This document shows, one piece after another, positions 57,221 through 64,000 of a stretch of DNA of 64,000 bases. Source of the DNA: Bacteroidales bacterium (GTDB lineage Bacteria > Bacteroidota > Bacteroidia > Bacteroidales > UBA932); assembly GCA_029098505.1 (NCBI GenBank), contig JAQXOE010000010.1, positions 1-64,000 of the forward strand, in the 5' to 3' direction. The translations under genes were made by a program, and so were the position numbers. Positions within the stretch are counted from its first letter, which is position 1. Each line of letters begins with the position of its first letter. The notes beneath the pieces were generated by a model that worked only from the letters and a program-made list of their open reading frames with translations, was not told where the DNA came from and ran no database searches.

Positions 57221-59191
57221 ATGAAAAAAGTATTTAAATATATAGCATTGGCAGCAGTTTCGACACTTGCACTCAGCTCTTGCGACTCAATCTTCGACAG
57301 TCTTGAGGGCGACAAGTCCAAAGTGGACAACGCTACAATGTTCGGAAGTGAGGCTGGTATCGTACGCGTGCTTTCGTCAATTTACCAGTACATTCCAATG
57401 GGCGCTTTCTCTGACAGTGACAAGCAGACTATGATTGCCAATGCCAGCCGCGACGTCCAGTCATATAGCAAAAGCATCAACACGTTCTGGGATTATACCA
57501 AGATGCGTAACATCAACAAGTTTATTGTCGATGTACAGGAAGCATATGAGAACGGTGTAATCAAGCAGGATGCTCTCAATGCCTATTTGGGCGAGGCAAT
57601 GTTCGTTCGCGCATATTGCTACTTCGCATCAGTTCGTGCATACGGCGGTATTCCTATCGTTGAGCAGCCTATGGACGATCTCTATGTCCCTGGCGGTGAT
57701 ATGTCGGCTCTCTATGTTCCGCGCAGCACTGAGAAGGACTCTTGGGATTACGTTATCGACCAGTTTGACAAGGCAGCTCAGCTCCTTCCTGAGACTTCTA
57801 TGTCTCAGATGCGTGTAAACAAGTATGTAGCATACGCATTCAAGGCAAAGGCAGCTCTTTGGGCAGCTTCTGTAGCCAAGTATAATGACCGTGCACCTCT
57901 CAACCCTAACTACAATGCGGTTAAGGAGAAGCTTACCTATATGGAGAAGGCTTGGGCAAACCAGTATTATGCTATTGCCAGCGAGGCTGCAAAGAAGGTT
58001 ATCGATTCAGGCAAGTACAAGCTTGCTGGTTATTCAGGACAGCCTCTCGGAGTCGAGGATGCAGTCAAGACTCTTAATGACCTCTTCCAGGTATGGGACG
58101 GCAGCGAAGGTCTTCTCGGAAGATCTTATGTGACAGGTCTTTCTACCGACAACAATGGTGTTGAGCAGGCTCAGGGCGGTAGCTGGGGTACAGCAAACCA
58201 GGTTACCTCAGGTTACCAAGGAGGTACATACTCTCTTACCCTCAACCTCGTTGAGGAGTACGATGACTATGCTGCTGACGGCTCACGCAAGTCAGGTAAG
58301 CTCGATACAGGTTGTGACGATGTTTATATCAACGGTGCCGAGAATGGAAAATTCAATGTCAATACACTTGGCCAGTACAAGAGATACGCGAATGTTGAGG
58401 ATATCTTCGCCAACAAGGATGCCCGTTTCAAGGCTTGGATTGTTTATCCTGGATGTGAGTTCCGCGGAACCAAGATTCATATGCAGGGAGGTATGGTAAA
58501 ACCTGACGGAAGCGTTTCTATCTACCCTGGTGATAACGGTGCAGTGGAGAAGAATGGTGTAGCTTACTATCCATATGGTGGACAGGCTGACCAGAACTCA
58601 GCATTCTTCAAGCTCGCAACCGACAAGAATGACAACAACCGTTCTTCTTATCCTTTCGTTCCAAGAAAGTATATGAACCAGAACGCTTGCTCATTCTTCA
58701 ACCAGACTCCTTGGTACGATATGCGTTACTCAGAGGTTCTCCTCATCTACGCTGAGGCTTATGCAGAGGGTGGTGCAGGTGACGCTGCTCTTGCAAGCAA
58801 GTGTCTCAATGATGTCCGTCACCGTGCCGGTTTCACCGACAACGTTGAGCCTAATATCGACAATATCCTCCACGAGTACAAGGTTGAGTTCGCTATGGAG
58901 AACAAACTTCCTGAGGTTCTCTGCAGAAGACGCTCACTCTTCAACGGTATAGATGTTTATGACCACGAGGGCGAGAAGCAGAACAAGGAAATCGTTGTTC
59001 CTATCGTTGACCTCAGCGGTGACCAGGCTCAGTACATTTATGTACGCACACTCTCAATGTTCGGTACTCCTACCAACGTGGAGATGAAGCAGGGTACCAT
59101 CAAGTGGGGAGGTATCAACGGTAAGACTTACTACAACAGCATTCCTAACTACGTTAAGAACAAGCTTACTGAAAACAACCTTGAGTATTAA
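57221..59191 (+). CDS. SusD/RagB family nutrient-binding lipoprotein (1)
   Basis: Lipobox (LSSC), SusD-like, follows SusC. Confidence 0.95.
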   Translation: MKKVFKYIALAAVSTLALSSCDSIFDSLEGDKSKVDNATMFGSEAGIVRVLSSIYQYIPMGAFSDSDKQTMIANASRDVQSYSKSINTFWDYTKMRNINKFIVDVQEAYENGVIKQDALNAYLGEAMFVRAYCYFASVRAYGGIPIVEQPMDDLYVPGGDMSALYVPRSTEKDSWDYVIDQFDKAAQLLPETSMSQMRVNKYVAYAFKAKAALWAASVAKYNDRAPLNPNYNAVKEKLTYMEKAWANQYYAIASEAAKKVIDSGKYKLAGYSGQPLGVEDAVKTLNDLFQVWDGSEGLLGRSYVTGLSTDNNGVEQAQGGSWGTANQVTSGYQGGTYSLTLNLVEEYDDYAADGSRKSGKLDTGCDDVYINGAENGKFNVNTLGQYKRYANVEDIFANKDARFKAWIVYPGCEFRGTKIHMQGGMVKPDGSVSIYPGDNGAVEKNGVAYYPYGGQADQNSAFFKLATDKNDNNRSSYPFVPRKYMNQNACSFFNQTPWYDMRYSEVLLIYAEAYAEGGAGDAALASKCLNDVRHRAGFTDNVEPNIDNILHEYKVEFAMENKLPEVLCRRRSLFNGIDVYDHEGEKQNKEIVVPIVDLSGDQAQYIYVRTLSMFGTPTNVEMKQGTIKWGGINGKTYYNSIPNYVKNKLTENNLEY

Positions 59192-59212
59192 AATCGGACT
59201 TTTTAGAACAAT

Positions 59213-60085
59213 ATGAAAAGAATTATAAATGCAATTTTGGCCTTGAGCCTCGTCGCATCCTTGACAGTGTCCTGCGACCTTTTCAAGCTTGACAATCAGG
59301 AAGGCCCTGATGCTCAGCTCGTAGGTAAGCTTATCGACCCTGCAGGCGAGCAGATTCAGGTTGAGGCTTGTCTTGTTGACTCCCGAATCATCTTCTGGGG
59401 CATCGTTTGGGGCGGCTCCATAGATTATAAGGGAGGAGTCCTCACAGTAATCGAGGACGTATCTGACCGCTGGGAGGATTCATTTGAGAAGCAGTACTGG
59501 TTCGTAAGATTCGACGGATCATATACCAACAATATGGTATTCGCCGGTAAGTATCAGGTCAACTTCGAGAAGATTCCGGTTTTCCAGGACAATGCTACCA
59601 CCAACATTGAGCTTAAGAAGGGTAAGAATGAGATTGACTTCACTCTTAGGCCATATTCTTATATCTATGATGAGAACATCAGCTACAATGACGGTGTAAT
59701 CACCGCGAAGTTCAAGGTTAAGTCAGGAGACCCTTCAAAGGCTGACTTCATCCGTAAGGTGGCTCTCTTCTCGAGCACATCTAACTTCGTTGGTTCATTT
59801 GCCAATGTCACCAAGGTGGAGATGGAGCCTAAGAAGAGCGGAAACTGGTGGGCACCTACCATCGAGCCTCTTCCTCTTGACACTGAGCTCACACTCACCA
59901 TCGATACAAAGAACGATACCACTGGTGAGTTCAAGTACGATCGTGACCACTATCTCCGCATCGGTGTAGTATTCGGTGACCAGGCCAAGACAATCAATCC
60001 TGAGGATATATACAACTTCTCTCCAATCTACAAGATGGACAGACAGCACAATATCACCAAGTACGATTGGGCAACAGCCAAGTAA
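59213..60085 (+). CDS. DUF3823-like lipoprotein
   Basis: Lipobox (TVSC), DNQEGPDAQLVGKLID, downstream of SusD. Confidence 0.8.
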   Translation: MKRIINAILALSLVASLTVSCDLFKLDNQEGPDAQLVGKLIDPAGEQIQVEACLVDSRIIFWGIVWGGSIDYKGGVLTVIEDVSDRWEDSFEKQYWFVRFDGSYTNNMVFAGKYQVNFEKIPVFQDNATTNIELKKGKNEIDFTLRPYSYIYDENISYNDGVITAKFKVKSGDPSKADFIRKVALFSSTSNFVGSFANVTKVEMEPKKSGNWWAPTIEPLPLDTELTLTIDTKNDTTGEFKYDRDHYLRIGVVFGDQAKTINPEDIYNFSPIYKMDRQHNITKYDWATAK

Positions 60086-60148
60086 TCAAGAAAAAAATCA
60101 TATAGCCGACAGGCTAACTAAGATTTAACCTGTGTTTTAATGCAATCA

Positions 60149-60182
60149 GGGGGATGACAGGGTTTGTCATCCTCTTGTTTTT
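60149..60182 (+). terminator. intrinsic terminator
   Basis: GGGATGACA-gggtt-TGTCATCC then T-rich tract. Confidence 0.85.
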
Positions 60183-60253
60183 TTGTTTTTGTCACAATAT
60201 TTTCTTTTCCGTAAAAAATACTGCGTGTATTTTGCCTTTATACGTTTTTTTAG

Positions 60254-60261
60254 TATCTTTG
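60254..60261 (+). promoter_or_regulatory. -7 box TATCTTTG (TTTTG about 18 bp upstream) for second susC
   Basis: ttttgcctttatacgttttttagTATCTTTG. Confidence 0.6.
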
Positions 60262-60383
60262 AAAAGATATTTAAAAGGATTTATACTAATCAACAATAAG
60301 CACAGAACACTAATCTCAAATTGATTTTTCTATTATTTAATAACTCTTACTAACCATTTTAATCACCTAACACAAAAACCAGT

Positions 60384-63300
60384 ATGAAACAATTATCTAG
60401 AAATCTTTTTCTGGTTGCTTTGCTTTCTGTTCTGGCCAGCTTTACTTCTTTCGCACAGAAGACAGTTGCCATTACAGTAAAGGATCAGATGGGTCCTGTA
60501 CCTGGTGTGAACATTCTCATCAAGGGTACAACCACTGGTGCGATGACTGACATGGACGGTATTGCTACTATTACAGCGAAGGATTCGGATGTCCTTCGTA
60601 TTACTTGCATCGGCTATGCTGAGCAGGAAATCAAGGTCGGCAACCAGTCCAAAATCAATGTTGTCCTCGTTGAGGATACTGAGGTTCTCGAAGAGACAGT
60701 CGTAGTCGGCTACGGTACCCAGAAAAAAGCATCTTTGACCAGTTCAATCGTGAATCTCCGTACAGAGGAGTTGACAGCGACGAAGCAGAACGACGTTGTC
60801 GCTTCCCTTCAGGGTAAGGTTCCTGGACTTCAGATTCGTCAGCAGTCAGGCTCTCCTGGTGACTTCGATACAGAACTCAACCTTCGTGGTATGGGATCTC
60901 CTATCGTTGTTATCGACGGCGTTGTCAGAACTGCACAGAGAAGAAACGGATTCTGGAACGCAAATTATTCAACATCCTCATCTGCATTGCTCGCATCCCT
61001 CAACCCTGAGGATATCGAGAGCATTTCAGTCCTCAAGGATGCTTCCGCTTCCCTTTATGGTATCGGTTCAGAGAACGGTGTTATCGTTGTGACCACCAAG
61101 CAGGGTTCAGTAGGCAAGCCTTCAGTCCGCTATTCAAACAATATCGGTTTCGGTGTTCCTACAGCGCTTCCTGCCGAGGTAGGCATCATTGATTGGATGA
61201 ACATCGCGAATGAGATGAATGCCAATGTCGGACGTCCTCCAAAGTATAGCGAGGAGATGATCCAGCACTTCGTGAACGGAGACAAGGGATACAATGACAA
61301 TAACCACTACTCTATGCTTATGAAGGACCACTCCTTCCAGCAGACCCACAATGTATCCATCTCTGGCGGTAACGCTCAGACCCAATACTACATCTCAGGT
61401 AACTTCAATCAGGACAAGGGTATTCTCAACAACCCTGAGCTCGGCTACCACCGTTTCAACTTCCAGGGCAATGTCACTACCCAGATTACCGAGAATCTTA
61501 AGGTTAACTACCAGTCTTCATTCAACTATTCAAAGAGACACGGTCTTCCTGCAAATGTGAATATGAACATATTCTACTATGCACTCCTTTCTGACCGCGC
61601 CCTCTCACCAACTGTAGTTGATGACCCTAATCACTGGACATATATGGCTCAGGCTGAAGGCCGTAACGTTATTGCCATTGTCAATGGTCTTGGCGGTCAC
61701 GATGATACCTATATGCAGTCATATACCAACAACATCGACGTTAAGTATACTGTTCCTCAGATCAAGGGCCTTGTCCTCAATGCATATGCATCATATGAGA
61801 CCAATACACGTCAGACCAATGCGCTTACTCTCGCATTCCCTCTCTATGACTATTGGTCAAATACCCTCGTGGGCAAGAATGGTGACCAGAACGAGTACAG
61901 TGAGAACTGGAATAAGAATTCTACCCTCTACGGAAAGCTCCAGGCAAACTACAACAAAAAGTTCGGACAGCACAATCTCGGAGCGATGTTCGCTATGGAG
62001 GCAAGAAAGGGTACAATGCACTCAATCGGTGCCAGCCGCCGTTATGGTGACTTCTTTACCCACGATATCATCAGTCAGGGAGATGCATCTACCGCTACCA
62101 ACTCAGGTAGCAGAACCATGTCAGCTACTGCCGGTTATCTTGGCCGTGTGAACTGGGATTACAAGGGCAAGTATCTCGCTGAGGTTATGGCTCGTTATGA
62201 TGGTACATATCTCTACGCTCACGGACATCGTTGGGGCTTCTTCCCTTCATACTCTCTCGGTTGGAGAGTTTCTGAGGAAGAATTCTTTAAGTCTGTATTC
62301 CCTGCTGTAAACAATCTTAAGATTCGTTGGTCAGACGGTATTACTGGAGGTTCACAGGGTTCTCCTTACGGATACCTCCTTGGATATAGACAGAGTGGAA
62401 ACTATGTTTACAATCCTGGCGGACAGATTGGCGGTTATGTAAATGACCAGGTGGCTCAGACCCTTATTTCCTGGACTGACAACCACCTTATGGATATCGG
62501 TGTTGACTGGGAAGTCAAGAACGGTCTCTTCGGTGGATCAATCGACTGGTTCTGGAGGAACACCACAGGTATTTCTGCAAAGAGTACCAATACCGTTCCT
62601 GATATGTACGGTCTCTCACTTCCAAATATGAATCTCAACGCTCGCCAGAACGTGGGTATTGACCTTGCTCTCCAGCACCGCTATCATATTGGAAAGCTCA
62701 ACTATCGTATGTCAGGAACCTTGACCTTCTCACGCCAGAGAATGACTCACATCGAGGCTGAAAAGACTGCACAGTATTACAGCGCACAGCATTATTATGA
62801 CAGCCACACCGAAGGTCGTTGGAATACAGCCAATGGTGGTAAGTTCTACGACTGGAAGGGCGGTCAGTTCGCAAACTACGGTGAGATCAACTCATATCCT
62901 GTAATGTACAATTCAGGATCGGCTAATAGCCAGATGCTTCCTGGTATGTACAAGATTGACGACCGTGACGGTGACGGATACATTACTAGTAAAGACCAAT
63001 ATCCATCTTGGCCTGAGACCAATGCTCCTCTCCAGTTCGGTTTCATGCTCTTCCTCAACTACAAGAACTTCGACCTCTCTGCTTCTTTCAGCGGCTCGGC
63101 TCTCGTACACAAGAGTGTAAGTCTCTCAGGAGGTATGGGTTACGGTTTCTTCCAGACCTTCTATGAAAGTTATACCGACAGATATCAGCTTGCAAGCGGT
63201 TATACCGATCCTCTTGACCCTAATTCACAGTGGACAAGCGGTATATTCCCTGCACTTGCTCCTGCAGCTGCTGCTTACGATGACTGGTCAAATGCCACTT

Positions 63301-63566
63301 ACCGTTATAACCAGCCTTACTCTTGGGTAAATGCTGCATTCCTCCGCTTGAAGTCACTCGAGATTGGATACAACGTTCCTGCCAAGGTTCTCAAGCCTAT
63401 AGGACTCAAGAATGCCCGCATTTTTACAAGCGGTACCAATCTCCTTACTTTCTGTAACAAGTTCTTGAAGCCATATGATCCTGAGCGTGCAAACAGCCAG
63501 TATCTCGGTGTCCTCGGTACACCTCTCCTCAAGACCTTTACAATTGGTGTTAATCTCTCATTCTAA
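60384..63566 (+). CDS. SusC/RagA family TonB-linked outer membrane protein (2)
   Basis: Paralogue of 53931 product; ETVVVGYGTQKKASLTSSIV. Confidence 0.97.
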   Translation: MKQLSRNLFLVALLSVLASFTSFAQKTVAITVKDQMGPVPGVNILIKGTTTGAMTDMDGIATITAKDSDVLRITCIGYAEQEIKVGNQSKINVVLVEDTEVLEETVVVGYGTQKKASLTSSIVNLRTEELTATKQNDVVASLQGKVPGLQIRQQSGSPGDFDTELNLRGMGSPIVVIDGVVRTAQRRNGFWNANYSTSSSALLASLNPEDIESISVLKDASASLYGIGSENGVIVVTTKQGSVGKPSVRYSNNIGFGVPTALPAEVGIIDWMNIANEMNANVGRPPKYSEEMIQHFVNGDKGYNDNNHYSMLMKDHSFQQTHNVSISGGNAQTQYYISGNFNQDKGILNNPELGYHRFNFQGNVTTQITENLKVNYQSSFNYSKRHGLPANVNMNIFYYALLSDRALSPTVVDDPNHWTYMAQAEGRNVIAIVNGLGGHDDTYMQSYTNNIDVKYTVPQIKGLVLNAYASYETNTRQTNALTLAFPLYDYWSNTLVGKNGDQNEYSENWNKNSTLYGKLQANYNKKFGQHNLGAMFAMEARKGTMHSIGASRRYGDFFTHDIISQGDASTATNSGSRTMSATAGYLGRVNWDYKGKYLAEVMARYDGTYLYAHGHRWGFFPSYSLGWRVSEEEFFKSVFPAVNNLKIRWSDGITGGSQGSPYGYLLGYRQSGNYVYNPGGQIGGYVNDQVAQTLISWTDNHLMDIGVDWEVKNGLFGGSIDWFWRNTTGISAKSTNTVPDMYGLSLPNMNLNARQNVGIDLALQHRYHIGKLNYRMSGTLTFSRQRMTHIEAEKTAQYYSAQHYYDSHTEGRWNTANGGKFYDWKGGQFANYGEINSYPVMYNSGSANSQMLPGMYKIDDRDGDGYITSKDQYPSWPETNAPLQFGFMLFLNYKNFDLSASFSGSALVHKSVSLSGGMGYGFFQTFYESYTDRYQLASGYTDPLDPNSQWTSGIFPALAPAAAAYDDWSNATYRYNQPYSWVNAAFLRLKSLEIGYNVPAKVLKPIGLKNARIFTSGTNLLTFCNKFLKPYDPERANSQYLGVLGTPLLKTFTIGVNLSF

Positions 63567-63580
63567 TTTGTAAACAGAAT

Positions 63581-64000
63581 ATGAAAAATATTTTCAAATA
63601 TACATTGATAGGCCTTCTCGGCTTGAGCATGTGCTCTTGTGAGGCTCTCTTTGACAATCTGGAAGGAGACCTCACCAAGATGACCGAGAAAGACCTTATT
63701 TCTTCGGTTGCAGGTCTTGAGAGACTCCTCTCCTATTCATATCAGCAGATTCCTATGGGAGCTTTCTCTACCTCTGATTTGAGTACAATGATCGCTACCG
63801 ATACTCACGGAAATAGCTACTCTCATACTACCAACGGCGGTATAAGTTTCAGTAATATCCGTTCAGTCAATCAGTTGATTCAGCAGCTTGATATGGCTAA
63901 GGAACAGGGAGTCATAGATCAGAAGACTCGTGACTATATGATGGGCGAGGCAAGGTTCATCCGCGCTTATATGTATTTTGGTGCCGTAAGAGCATTAGGT
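63581..64000 (+). CDS. SusD/RagB family lipoprotein (2), truncated by window end
   Basis: ATG at 63581: MKNIFKYTLIGLLGLSMCSCEALFDNLEGDLTKM..., parallels SusD 1 N-terminus. Confidence 0.88.
   Translation, partial: MKNIFKYTLIGLLGLSMCSCEALFDNLEGDLTKMTEKDLISSVAGLERLLSYSYQQIPMGAFSTSDLSTMIATDTHGNSYSHTTNGGISFSNIRSVNQLIQQLDMAKEQGVIDQKTRDYMMGEARFIRAYMYFGAVRALG

Noticed and set aside
1-64000. CRISPR arrays, tRNA/rRNA genes, prophage or defence islands
   Set aside because: No regularly spaced direct repeats with unique spacers, no recognised tRNA/rRNA sequence, and no phage or defence proteins in the ORF list.

Overview
The window is a 64 kb chromosomal segment from a Bacteroidales-type bacterium. Support comes from SusC/SusD pairs, an HTCS, GldH, BACON domains and repeated TANNTTTG -7 boxes. 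It carries: an ISL3-like transposase 3' end; a TolC-MFP-RND efflux operon with a PII-like partner; trxA; a dense operon (polyprenyl synthase-holB-ricT-gldH-trmB-smpB-miaA); metK; three tandem non-SusC TonB receptors plus an OB-fold/BACON lipoprotein; a tandem pair of TPR histidine kinases, the second decayed; a BACON-NUC1 nuclease; an M3 peptidase; gpmI, manA, GH51; frr/pyrH; an orphan sdhC; rplM-rpsI-rpsB-tsf; and a polysaccharide utilization locus (CE1-type esterase, HTCS, GH3, two SusC/SusD pairs). The most interesting non-coding observations are: (1) a roughly 110 bp interspersed palindromic element in four intergenic copies, with a central palindrome (40 bp perfect in one copy), internal direct repeats and G/C-rich terminal inverted repeats; (2) a SAM-II-like riboswitch followed by an intrinsic terminator upstream of metK; (3) a matched 20-bp-period direct repeat at the same distance from the -7 box of the esterase and GH3 promoters on both sides of the HTCS gene; (4) loci where a terminator hairpin and the next gene's promoter share the same bases. 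All calls come from reading the sequence; no searches or folding programs were run.
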